Shown: positions 25,466-32,093 of the stretch, one piece after another | Position numbering within the stretch: the first letter of the stretch is position 1 | Layout: every line of letters starts with the position of its first letter | NCBI GenBank assembly: GCA_934875675.1 | Contig: CAKXIK010000031.1 | Coordinates: forward strand, 1 to 32,093 | Source of the DNA: an uncultured bacterium | Lineage (GTDB): Bacteria > Bacillota > Clostridia > Oscillospirales > Acutalibacteraceae | Reading direction: 5' to 3' | Length of the DNA: 32,093 nt | The notes under the pieces: model-generated | What the model was told of the DNA's origin: nothing | The model's database searches: none | What the model saw: the letters and a program-made list of their open reading frames with translations, nothing else | Program-made: the position numbers and the translations under genes

Positions 25466-25494
25466 TTGAATTTTGAATGAATATGAGATATAAT
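25466..25494 (+). promoter_or_regulatory. Sigma-A promoter of the CBM6-like gene
   Basis: TTGAAT (25466-25471), 17-base spacer, TATAAT (25489-25494), giving a leader of about 40 bases to the ATG. It indicates that the CBM6-like gene can be transcribed independently of the glycan operon. Confidence 0.68.
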
Positions 25495-25541
25495 TATGTA
25501 TAGAAACATCATCCTATAAGGCTGAAAAGGGGGTCGAAGTT

Positions 25542-26015
25542 ATGCCGTGTTCAACTGGTAATGCGGTGCAGACGTATGTCAGGTTAATTCATCCAATTGA
25601 TGCGTATCAGACCATTCAAGCCGATTATGCTACCCACGTGAGGCTGAAGAGTATGGCAGTGGGATGCCGGATGAAACCCGATGGTGCTGGTCATCAGCCG
25701 CTGACCGATATTGCGAATGACAGCTGTGTGGAGTATCGTGATCTCAATTTTGGGGAAGAAGAAAGTTCGTTGAGATTTGTTGCCGATTTGTGCCGCCAGG
25801 CAGGCGGGTGCATTGAACTGGCGCTGGATGATCCCGAGGCAGAAACGGTTGCAACGCTGGTCATTCCCTCATCGGAACGAGGGACCGCCGTTAAGCTTGA
25901 AACTTCGTTGCCTCCCATTCTTGGAATGCACACCCTATATTTGCGTTTTCACAGCTGCCACCGAGCGGCAATTTGCAAACTGAATTCGTTTTGCTTTGTG
26001 CGGGATTCGGAGTAA
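25542..26015 (+). CDS. Stand-alone CBM6-like carbohydrate-binding protein
   Basis: A 157-residue protein. From about residue 60 it follows the beta-sandwich pattern of carbohydrate-binding module family 6: VEYRDLNFGEEESSLRFVA, GGCIELALDDPEAETVATL, VIPSSERGTAVKLETSLPP and GMHTLYLRFHSCHRA, ending in CKLNSFCFVRD where CBM6 proteins have LNWFxF. The aromatic Trp of that final motif is replaced by Ser, and the protein is Cys-rich. There is no signal peptide, membrane helix or catalytic domain, which is unusual for a CBM. The start ATG follows AAAAGGGGG. It sits after the GH3 gene but has its own promoter. Possible roles are intracellular glycan sensing or an accessory subunit of the glycosidases; not established. 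Confidence 0.68.
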   Translation: MPCSTGNAVQTYVRLIHPIDAYQTIQADYATHVRLKSMAVGCRMKPDGAGHQPLTDIANDSCVEYRDLNFGEEESSLRFVADLCRQAGGCIELALDDPEAETVATLVIPSSERGTAVKLETSLPPILGMHTLYLRFHSCHRAAICKLNSFCFVRDSE

Positions 26016-26044
26016 TCTGACGTACAGGGGATCGAACATTTCTA

Positions 26045-26074
26045 TTGACATTGCCCGTGTAAATCGGGTATAAT
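26045..26074 (+). promoter_or_regulatory. Promoter of the SRP RNA gene
   Basis: TTGACA (26045-26050), 18-base spacer, TATAAT (26069-26074): both hexamers are exact consensus, as expected for a strongly expressed stable RNA. Confidence 0.75.
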
Positions 26075-26081
26075 ATGTGCA

Positions 26082-26284
26082 TTGTATGCATCGCAACGAG
26101 CAAGACAGAACGAGCGTGCATACGGGAGTGCGGATAAGCGGGCCCTGTACGACAGAGCACTGCGAACCATGTCAGGCGGGGAACCGAGCAGCATTAAGCG
26201 GAACGCTTTGTGCGATGCAGCCAGTCTGTTTATCCGCACGCCCGTGTGCATGCCGCGCCACGCGGCGCTTCTGTCTTGTTTTTT
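26082..26284 (+). ncRNA. ffs: Signal recognition particle RNA (4.5S/scRNA)
   Basis: RNA scaffold of the signal recognition particle, which binds Ffh and targets membrane proteins. The conserved Ffh-binding apical domain is visible at about 26168-26200 (TGTCAGGC-GGGGAACCGAGCAGC), matching the family's GTCAGG...GGAA...AGCAG signature. Long arms pair around it: GCATACGGGAGTGCGGATAA with TTATCCGCACGCCCGTGTGC, and CAAGACAGAA (26101-26110) with TTCTGTCTTG (26269-26278), followed by TTTTTT. The position immediately upstream of dnaX is the classic Firmicute arrangement. Boundaries are estimated from the promoter and the closing stem. At about 200 nt it is shorter than the 271-nt Bacillus scRNA. Confidence 0.87.
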
Positions 26285-26320
26285 GTGCAAAACCAGAACG
26301 GAAAGTGAGGCGTGTTTTCG

Positions 26321-27889
26321 GTGTATCAGGTGCTTTACCGCAAATGGAGACCGCGCGTCTTTGCAGACGTGGTTGGTCAGCCGCAGGTGACGGTGACGCT
26401 GCGCAATGAACTGAGCGCGGGACGAATTGCACATGCTTACCTGTTCACGGGTTCCCGCGGCACCGGAAAAACCACCTGTGCCAAAATCCTTTCCAAAGCG
26501 GTCAATTGTCTGAATCCGCAGGACGGAGACCCATGCGGTGAATGTGAGCTGTGCAGAGGAATCGACAGCGGTTCGGTTACCGATGTGGTCGAAATCGATG
26601 CCGCCAGCAACAATGGTGTAGATTCCATCCGTGAGCTGCGCGAAGAGGTCAATTTCACCCCTGCAACGGCAAAATATCGCGTTTATATCATCGATGAGGT
26701 GCATATGCTCTCCATCGGCGCATTTAATGCGCTGCTCAAAACCTTGGAGGAACCGCCTGCACATGTTGTTTTCATTCTTGCCACCACCGAAGTGCACAAG
26801 CTGCCGGCAACCATTCTTTCGCGCTGCCAGCGGTTCGATTTTCACCGGATTGCACCCGAGGCAATTGCCGGGCGCCTTTCATATATCTGTTCTCAGGAAA
26901 ACGCAACCATTACCGAGGAAGCGGCGCTGATGATTGCACGCCTTGCAGACGGAGCGCTGCGTGATGCACTTTCACTGCTTGATCAGTGTTTTGGACGCAG
27001 CAGAGAAGTAACCGAGCAGGTCGTCATCGATTCCGCCGGTCTTGCGGGAAGAGAGCATCTTTTGCAGCTGACGGATGCAATCGCCGACCATAATACGCAA
27101 GCAATCCTGCAGGAAATTGCACAGCTGCATGAAGCCTCCAAAGATATGGCACGCCTTTGCGAGGAATTAATCTCGCACTTTCGCAATCTGATGTTATTTA
27201 AAACCATGAAAGAACCGCGTTCCCTGATGACCGTGGGCGATGAAGAATACGCAAAGGCAGAAGAGCAGGCGCACCGGTTTACACTGGCTGCAATTCTCAA
27301 CGCAATTGAAGCACTGCAGTTGTGTCTGGAAGCCATGGCGCGCGGTGCAAATCGGCGTGTGGAGTTGGAAATGACACTGGTACGATTGTGCGGCAAGTCT
27401 GCAGAGCTGCCAACCGATGTGATGGAACGGCTTGAAAAGCTGGAACGCATGGTTGCGGACGGTGTTCCCGCAGCGCAGTCGGTAAAACAGGCACCAAAGC
27501 CACAGCCCCAGCGACCGCCGACGCCCTCGACCGAAGGACTGCCCAGCGCAGAAAATTCTTCTGAAATGGCAGAATGGTCCGAGGTGCTGGAAGCACTGCA
27601 CAAGATTTCTCCGGGACTTTGCGCCTTTCTGGATGAGTCCAAAGCATATTGCTCCGGCGATTTTGTGCTCATTGATGCGCCAAACAGCATGGCGTTTGAG
27701 ATGCTGCGCAGCAGTCCAGATCAGAAGGACAAAATGCGCGAGGCGATTCGCACCGTAACAGGAAAAACCTGCCGCCTTGGACCGTATCAGTCGGCAACAA
27801 AACATCAGCAAGACACCGAGGATCCTCTTGCAGCCCTTGCCGGAATGGCAGCGGATGCGGGAATACCGGTGAAAGAAAATAAAAATTAA
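26321..27889 (+). CDS. dnaX: DNA polymerase III subunits gamma and tau
   Basis: A 522-residue AAA+ clamp-loader subunit that loads the beta clamp and couples the polymerases at the replication fork. It begins MYQVLYRKWRPRVFADVVGQ, with Walker A GSRGTGKTT at residues 44-52, a four-Cys zinc site in CLNPQDGDPCGECELC, Walker B VYIIDEVHML, and LLKTLEEPP with ATTEVHKLPATILSRCQRF as the sensor 1 region. A Pro/Gln-rich linker near residue 390 (KQAPKPQPQRPPTPS) leads to the C-terminal tau-like domain. GTG 26321 is chosen because GAGG lies 10 bases upstream and the family starts at MYQ; GTG 26312 is too close to that site. Followed by ybaB and recR, the standard replication/repair operon. Confidence 0.96.
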   Translation: MYQVLYRKWRPRVFADVVGQPQVTVTLRNELSAGRIAHAYLFTGSRGTGKTTCAKILSKAVNCLNPQDGDPCGECELCRGIDSGSVTDVVEIDAASNNGVDSIRELREEVNFTPATAKYRVYIIDEVHMLSIGAFNALLKTLEEPPAHVVFILATTEVHKLPATILSRCQRFDFHRIAPEAIAGRLSYICSQENATITEEAALMIARLADGALRDALSLLDQCFGRSREVTEQVVIDSAGLAGREHLLQLTDAIADHNTQAILQEIAQLHEASKDMARLCEELISHFRNLMLFKTMKEPRSLMTVGDEEYAKAEEQAHRFTLAAILNAIEALQLCLEAMARGANRRVELEMTLVRLCGKSAELPTDVMERLEKLERMVADGVPAAQSVKQAPKPQPQRPPTPSTEGLPSAENSSEMAEWSEVLEALHKISPGLCAFLDESKAYCSGDFVLIDAPNSMAFEMLRSSPDQKDKMREAIRTVTGKTCRLGPYQSATKHQQDTEDPLAALAGMAADAGIPVKENKN

Positions 27890-27914
27890 TTTAATAAAAA
27901 AAGGAGCCTTTTCG

Positions 27915-28262
27915 ATGAAAGCAAGATTACCAAAGGGAATGGGCGGCGGCTCAGCCGACATGAATTCCATTGCACGTCAGGCGCAAAAAATGCAGGAGCA
28001 GATGGGGGTATTGACCGAAGAACTGGAGCAGACAGAATATTCTGCAACCTCCGGCGGCAATGCAGTGGAAGCGGTTGTGACCGGAAAAATGGAAGTTTCT
28101 TCGATTAAGCTGCAACCGGAGGTTGTCGATCCCGAGGATGTGGACATGCTGGCGGATCTGGTGGTTGCTGCAGTGAACGAAGCGCTGCGCAAGGCTGCCG
28201 AGGATAAAGAGACCAAGATGGGAGCAATCACAGGCAATCTGAGTTTTCCGGGGATGTTTTAA
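27915..28262 (+). CDS. YbaB/EbfC nucleoid-associated protein
   Basis: A 115-residue DNA-binding dimer that coats the nucleoid. A Gly/Met-rich beginning (MGGGSADM) is followed by the coiled-coil helix ARQAQKMQEQMGVLTEELEQ. The beta-strand core is YSATSGGNAVEAVVTGKMEVSSIKL, with VDPEDVDMLADLVVAAVNEAL as the second helix. The N-terminal KARLPKGMGGG extension is common in clostridial members. The ribosome site AAAGGAG precedes ATG 27915. It lies between dnaX and recR, the conserved position for this gene, and its TAA overlaps the recR ATG (TAATG), implying translational coupling. Confidence 0.94.
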   Translation: MKARLPKGMGGGSADMNSIARQAQKMQEQMGVLTEELEQTEYSATSGGNAVEAVVTGKMEVSSIKLQPEVVDPEDVDMLADLVVAAVNEALRKAAEDKETKMGAITGNLSFPGMF

Positions 28263-28864
28263 TGGCTGCGTACAGTGTTTTGCCCCTGACCAAGCTGGTG
28301 GAACAGTTTGAGCGATTGCCTGGAATCGGGCATAAAACTGCACAGCGGCTTGCGTATCATGTGCTGCAGATGCCAAAAGAAAAAGCGCAGCAGTTTGCAC
28401 AGACGATTCTGGACGCGCATGAACAAATTAAACGCTGCAAGGTGTGCAAAAACTTTACCGATGGTGAGGTCTGCTCCATTTGTTCCGACGAAGCACGTGA
28501 CCATTCTGTTATTTGTGTGGTGGAAGACCCGCGGGATGTTTTCGCATTGGAACGTACCGGAGAATTTCATGCGGTTTATCACGTGCTCGGCGGCACCATT
28601 TCACCCATTCATGATGTTGGTCCGGATGATATTTTTATTACCGAGTTGTTGGAACGCATCGACAAGGGCGGGGTTCATGAGGTCATTATGGCAACGAATG
28701 CCACGGTGGAGGGTGAGCTCACTGCAATGTATCTTTCCAAGCTGATTAAGCCGAAAAACATCAAGGTAACCCGTCTTGCCTATGGAATCCCCGTTGGCGG
28801 AGATTTGGAATATGCCGACGAGGTTACGCTTACACGTGCGTTAGAAGGCCGCGGAGAATTTTGA
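28262..28864 (+). CDS. recR: Recombination protein RecR
   Basis: A 200-residue RecF-pathway protein that helps load RecA at gaps. It has an N-terminal helix-hairpin-helix (LVEQFERLPGIGHKTAQRLAYH), the C4 zinc finger CKVCKNFTDGEVCSIC, then the Toprim domain (ICVVEDPRDVFALERTGEF, HVLGGTISP, VIMATNATVEGELTAMYL). The ending LAYGIPVGGDLEYADEVTL matches the family. Length is exactly typical. The start codon overlaps the stop of the preceding ybaB. No terminator is obvious after it; a separate promoter for smpB follows. Confidence 0.97.
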   Translation: MAAYSVLPLTKLVEQFERLPGIGHKTAQRLAYHVLQMPKEKAQQFAQTILDAHEQIKRCKVCKNFTDGEVCSICSDEARDHSVICVVEDPRDVFALERTGEFHAVYHVLGGTISPIHDVGPDDIFITELLERIDKGGVHEVIMATNATVEGELTAMYLSKLIKPKNIKVTRLAYGIPVGGDLEYADEVTLTRALEGRGEF

Positions 28865-28877
28865 CGACAGAATCCGT

Positions 28878-28905
28878 TTGATTTTTTAAAAAAGTATGGT
28901 ACAAT
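28878..28905 (+). promoter_or_regulatory. Extended -10 promoter of smpB-ssrA
   Basis: TTGATT (28878-28883), 16-base spacer, TACAAT (28900-28905) with TGG directly before the -10, an extended -10 element. A leader of about 105 bases follows, with a GC-rich stretch (28935-28980) that may fold but that I cannot assign to a known RNA class. Confidence 0.6.
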
Positions 28906-29015
28906 AAATATCACAGATAGTATGCAATAATCGTTAGGCAGAAGTGTGCCGGAACATTGCGGCCTGCAAGCCGTAACTCCAAATGACATGATTAAGATAG
29001 TAAGGGGGCTTTTTT

Positions 29016-29477
29016 GTGAAGACTGAATTGAAAACCATTGCACAAAACAAAAAAGCCTACCATGACTATTTTGTGATTGAAAGTATGGAGACAGGTATTG
29101 AGCTTTGCGGAACCGAGGTTAAATCCATTCGGCAGGGGAAGGTGAACCTGAAGGATTCTTGGTGCGAGGTTGAAAACGGCGAAATGATTGTCAACGGGAT
29201 GCATGTAAGCTCCTATGAGCAAGGCAACATTTTTAACCGCGATCCGATGAGAGCGCGCCGTCTGCTGCTGCATAAGCGGGAAATTCTGAGACTATTCGGT
29301 TTAGTCAAGCAGGACGGCTATGCACTTGTGCCGTTATCGCTGTATTTCAAGGGCTCGCGCGTCAAGCTGCAGTTGGGTGTTTGCAAGGGTAAAAAGATTT
29401 ACGACAAGCGCGAGGATATGGCTCGCCGCGAAGCAAAACGCGATGCGGAACGCGCAATCAAGGAGCGTAATCATTAA
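29016..29477 (+). CDS. smpB: SsrA-binding protein SmpB
   Basis: A 153-residue partner of tmRNA in trans-translation. It binds the tRNA-like domain and brings it to stalled ribosomes. Seen: NKKAYHDYFVIESMETGIELCGTEVKSIRQGKVNLKDSW in pieces typical of the beta-barrel, VNGMHVSSYEQGNIFNRDP, RARRLLLHKREI, VPLSLYFKGSRVKLQLGVCKGKKIYDKRED and a basic C-terminal tail rich in Arg/Lys (RREAKRDAERAIKER), the part that reaches into the mRNA channel. Start is GTG 29016 with AAGGGGG seven bases upstream. The tmRNA gene begins 15 bases after its stop, without a terminator between, so the protein and its RNA partner are probably made from one transcript. Confidence 0.97.
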   Translation: MKTELKTIAQNKKAYHDYFVIESMETGIELCGTEVKSIRQGKVNLKDSWCEVENGEMIVNGMHVSSYEQGNIFNRDPMRARRLLLHKREILRLFGLVKQDGYALVPLSLYFKGSRVKLQLGVCKGKKIYDKREDMARREAKRDAERAIKERNH

Positions 29478-29492
29478 TTTTATTTTTTTTAC

Positions 29493-29840
29493 GGGGGCGT
29501 AAAGGTTTCGACGGGGATCGTGAGTTACAGTAAGCGAGTAGTGGCGCGGACCCACTATAAAAGCCGCAAACTTTAAATTAAACGACAACAATACTGTTGC
29601 TGTCGCGGCCTAATTAGGCTGCCGTCTTCGCTGGGACTACCGCGCCCCGGATGAAGGCGTCGATTAGCGGTGCACGTGAACATTGGGGTGTCTCACCCGA
29701 TGTCATGACGCAGAGACTACCGTAGCACTGAGCCTGTCTGCCGGCGCTGTGTGAGGGGAATCCTAAAAGACTGACTGCACTCGAAGAAAGCTGTTGCAAG
29801 TGGTTTTCGGACAGGGGTTCGACTCCCCTCGCCTCCACCA
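29493..29840 (+). ncRNA. ssrA: Transfer-messenger RNA (tmRNA)
   Basis: A 348-nt RNA that rescues stalled ribosomes and tags their products for degradation. The 5' end GGGGGCGTAAAGGTTTCGAC and the 3' end GGTTCGACTCCCCTCGCCTC with encoded CCACCA form the tRNA-like domain; the acceptor stem pairs GGGGGCG with CGCCTCC. The resume codon GCA at 29566 opens a tag reading ANFKLNDNNTVAVAA, stop TAA at 29611-29613. The terminal VAVAA resembles the usual ALAA degradation signal. CCA is encoded in the DNA. It is followed by a strong terminator and by accessory-looking DNA; the 3' end of this gene is a common integration site for mobile elements. Confidence 0.96.
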
Positions 29841-29841
29841 T

Positions 29842-29882
29842 AAGTCCACCGTAATTTTGATAGAATTACGGTGGACTTTTTC
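29842..29882 (+). terminator. Intrinsic terminator of tmRNA
   Basis: AAGTCCACCGTAATT and AATTACGGTGGACTT form a perfect 15-base-pair stem around a 7-base loop, followed by TTT. It begins one base after the tmRNA CCA end. Confidence 0.9.
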
Positions 29883-29936
29883 TACGCCCGAAAACCGCTT
29901 GAAATAAGGCTTTTCGACCGTTTCAGCACATAAGTG

Positions 29937-29980
29937 AACCCCGCTGCAGAGCAATTATGCGGCGGGGTTTCGTGCTTTTT
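29937..29980 (+). terminator. Second hairpin downstream of tmRNA
   Basis: AACCCCGC and GCGGGGTT flank a 16-base loop, followed by TCGTGCTTTTT. It has no adjacent gene to serve, so it may be the leftover terminator of a gene lost between tmRNA and the hsdS region, or a backup terminator. Confidence 0.5.
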
Positions 29981-30007
29981 GCGCGGATTGAGGCGTTTTG
30001 TTCCGCT

Positions 30008-30106
30008 GTAATCGTTAAACAGCCGAGTAATCGTTGAATTACTGGAGTATTCGTTAAATTACTGGAGTATTCGTTAAACTACCGAGGTAATCGTTAAACA
30101 GCCGAG
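30008..30106. repeat. Five tandem 20-bp direct repeats before the hsdS modules
   Basis: Units begin at 30008, 30027, 30047, 30067 and 30087 (19 or 20 bases each). The first and last share GTAATCGTTAAACAGCCGA; the middle three are variants of GTATTCGTTAAATTACTGGA. There is no spacer between units, so it is not a CRISPR. The array ends at the base where HsdS homology begins. GGAGTATT in units 2-3 and 3-4 recurs inverted as AATACTCC at 30114-30121 inside the first hsdS junction. Confidence 0.85.
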
Positions 30107-30143
30107 TTCTGATAATACTCCGTATGAGAAAATCGGCGATGAG

Positions 30144-31481
30144 GTGCATCCTTTGGATACTCCCTTTGATATTCCCGAAAGCTGGGAGTGGGTCCGCCAT
30201 AACGATTTGTTTGAGATTTCTGGTGGTTCACAGCCACCGAAATCGAAATTCATTAGTGAAGCAAGAGACGGATACATACGGTTATACCAAATACGGGATT
30301 ATGGAAACAACCCAGTTCCCGTCTACATACCCATTAGCGCTGCGTCGAAGATTTCACACAAAGGTGATATCCTCCTTGCACGGTATGGTGCATCCCTCGG
30401 TAAAGTTTTTTGGGCTGAGGATGGTGCATACAATGTCGCTATGGCCCGTGTCATTCCTCTATATGAAACTGAGCTAATTTCAAAGGAATTTTTGTTTCTG
30501 TTCTATCAGAGCAGTTTATATCAGTCGGTTATTCATGCAAATTCACGGAGTGCTCAAGCCGGATTCAATAAAGAGGATCTCAGCAGTCTGTTCTTTCCGC
30601 TTCCACCACGCAGTGAACAAAAGCGAATTGTGTGTGCATACGAAAAACTGCAACCCTTCTTAAATGCATACGATGACGCAGCGCACTCGCTTGCCACTAT
30701 GAATAAAGACTTCCCAGAAGCCCTCAAGAAGTCGATTCTGCAAGAGGCAGTCCAGGGCAAGCTGGTACCCCAAGACCCGTCTGACGAGCCTGCAGAGGCT
30801 CTGCTGGAGCGTATCCGGGCGGAGAAGAAGCGGCTCATCAAGGAAGGCAAAATCAAAAAGGACAAGCACGAATCCGTCATTTTCAGACGGGATAATTCTC
30901 ATTATGAAAAGCGTGGCTCAGAAGAGGTCTGTATTGACGAGGAGATTCCGTTTGAAATCCCCGAAAACTGGGCCTGGTGTCGGGCTTCCAGTTTAGGAAC
31001 AATGATCAGAGGGCGCGGCATCAAACGAACAGAAACTGTTGCCCAAGGGTGCCCGTGCATTCGATACGGGGAGATTTACACCACCTATGAAACCTCCTTT
31101 GATTCAGCAGTTTCCTTTGTCCCCGAAACGCTCGATAAGGATTGCTTGCATTTCTCCTCCGGCGATGTAGTGTTCACATTGACGGGCGAGAACAAAGTGG
31201 ATATTGCTAAAACAGTGGCGTTTCTCGGAGAAGGACAAATTGCGGCAGGTGGCGATTTGGCTTTTTGGACGCATCATGGAATGAATCCGCTGTATCTGGT
31301 GTACTATATGGCTTCGCCGTATTGCATCGAGCTTAAACGCAGGACGGCGACAGGTGACATTATCGTACACATTTCGACATCAAAGGTCGGCGATTTCCTT
31401 GTTCCCATTCCTCCGATTAAAGAGCAGAACCGAATTGTATCGGCGATTGAACAGCTTTTTGCTGTGGCTTCTACTTTGTAA
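30144..31481 (+). CDS. hsdS: Type I restriction specificity subunit HsdS (5'-truncated, two recognition domains)
   Basis: A 445-residue HsdS-like product, which would give sequence specificity to a type I restriction-modification complex. Order seen: first target-recognition domain (FDIPESWEWVRHNDLFEISGG to PLPPRSEQKRIV), a conserved helical spacer (KKSILQEAVQGKLVPQDPSD, LLERIRAEKKRLIKEGKIKK), then the second domain (SHYEKRGSEEVCIDEEIPFE to PIKEQNRIVSAIEQL). HsdS homology actually starts in frame at about 30105 (SSDNTPYEKIGDEV), 39 bases before the first possible start, GTG 30144, which has no ribosome site. The normal N-terminal lead is absent. A single TAA at 31479 separates it from a further module in the same frame. 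No hsdM or hsdR is visible. It is probably silent as it stands. Confidence 0.78.
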   Translation: MHPLDTPFDIPESWEWVRHNDLFEISGGSQPPKSKFISEARDGYIRLYQIRDYGNNPVPVYIPISAASKISHKGDILLARYGASLGKVFWAEDGAYNVAMARVIPLYETELISKEFLFLFYQSSLYQSVIHANSRSAQAGFNKEDLSSLFFPLPPRSEQKRIVCAYEKLQPFLNAYDDAAHSLATMNKDFPEALKKSILQEAVQGKLVPQDPSDEPAEALLERIRAEKKRLIKEGKIKKDKHESVIFRRDNSHYEKRGSEEVCIDEEIPFEIPENWAWCRASSLGTMIRGRGIKRTETVAQGCPCIRYGEIYTTYETSFDSAVSFVPETLDKDCLHFSSGDVVFTLTGENKVDIAKTVAFLGEGQIAAGGDLAFWTHHGMNPLYLVYYMASPYCIELKRRTATGDIIVHISTSKVGDFLVPIPPIKEQNRIVSAIEQLFAVASTL

Positions 31482-32072
31482 AGTTCTCATTATGAGAAGT
31501 TGGACGGTGTGGAGCGCTGTATCGACGATGAACTGCCCTTTGAGATACCCGAAAACTGGCGATGGTGTCGTTTGAAATCAATCGTCAATGTTGTTTCGGC
31601 TCGGCGTGTACACCAGTCTGATTGGCGAAGCGAAGGGGTGCCCTTTTACAGAGCCAGGGAGATTGGAAAACTGGCAGATACGGGCTCTGTTGATAACGAG
31701 CTGTTTATCACAGAAGCACTGTACACCGAATTCGCTTCCAGTGGTGTACCGCATCCCGGAGATTTGATGGTCACGGCTGTTGGCACTCTCGGAAAAACTT
31801 ATATTGTCAAGGACAGCGACCGTTTTTATTATAAGGACGCCAGTGTAATTTGCTTCGAGAACTTTGGCAAAATTAACCCCGCCTATCTGAAACTCTTGAT
31901 GTACTCACCATACATGGAGGAGCAGATTAAGCAGAACTCTGCGGGTACAACAGTGGGGACAATCACCATTGTAAAGGCAAACGAGTATCTGATTCCACTA
32001 CCGCCCCTTATGGAACAGCAACGAATCGTGGATCAGGCTGAGCGCCTACAAATACACATAAACAAACTCTAA
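31482..32072 (+). pseudogene. Third HsdS target-recognition module (partial, in frame after a stop)
   Basis: Directly after the TAA at 31479-31481 and in the same frame, the sequence reads SSHYEKLDGVERCIDDELPF, then EIPENWRWCRLKSIVNVVSA, and continues as one recognition domain to IPLPPLMEQQRIVDQAERLQ and a stop at 32070-32072. It lacks a helical spacer and a second domain, so it is half an HsdS. Possible starts are TTG 31500 or none. It joins the preceding module at the SSHYEK motif, where the spacer that would normally come between domains is missing. The domain differs from the first two in its variable middle, so it is a different specificity rather than a duplicate. Confidence 0.75.
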
Positions 32073-32093
32073 AAACCAGGCATACGCCATAGC

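Noticed and set aside
30008..30106. CRISPR array
   Set aside because: The 20-base units are contiguous, with no unique spacers, and no cas genes are present.

Overview
The window reads as a chromosomal segment of an anaerobic, spore-forming Firmicute, most likely a gut-type clostridium (Oscillospirales/Ruminococcaceae-like; inferred from gene content and style, not from a database match). Support comes from an uninterrupted sporulation sigma-K gene with a pro-sequence, the Firmicute order SRP RNA - dnaX - ybaB - recR, a carbohydrate ABC importer without its own ATPase, and AT-rich spacers with near-consensus sigma-A promoters between genes of moderate GC.

Layout. (1) 160-4650: a sodium/alanine-type symporter (-), sigK (+), a PNPOx-like flavoprotein overlapping a 66-residue unknown (-), and an XRE regulator with a small partner (+). 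(2) 4760-7960: a minus-strand operon of a DUF5058 membrane protein, a second membrane protein and a membrane-anchored M20 peptidase. (3) 8040-13835: a ROK regulator divergent from a sugar-catabolic cluster: xylulokinase, a DUF4867 remnant, an L-fucose/L-arabinose isomerase-family protein, and a transaldolase-like gene with its own promoter and a hairpin in the leader. (4) 13840-26015: a LacI regulator divergent from a glycan importer (two permeases and a lipoprotein binding protein), followed by the cytoplasmic enzymes GH130 phosphorylase, GH38 alpha-mannosidase and GH3 glycosidase, then a separately promoted CBM6-like protein. Together these suggest import of mannose-containing oligosaccharides and their breakdown in the cytoplasm. 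(5) 26045-29882: housekeeping block with SRP RNA, dnaX, ybaB/ebfC, recR, smpB and tmRNA (ssrA, 15-residue tag ending VAVAA). (6) 29883-32093: an accessory region starting directly after the tmRNA terminator. It holds a 20-bp tandem repeat array and three type I restriction specificity (HsdS) target-recognition modules, joined at a shared junction motif and interrupted by one in-frame stop. No hsdM, hsdR or recombinase is visible before the window ends.

The most unusual part is region 6, which looks like a store of HsdS recognition modules for shuffling, or the debris of one. Other points of interest are the decayed DUF4867 gene between xylB and the isomerase, paired inverted repeats placed exactly on the LacI-region promoters, a repeat family seen directly after two stop codons, and a lone CBM6-like protein without a secretion signal.
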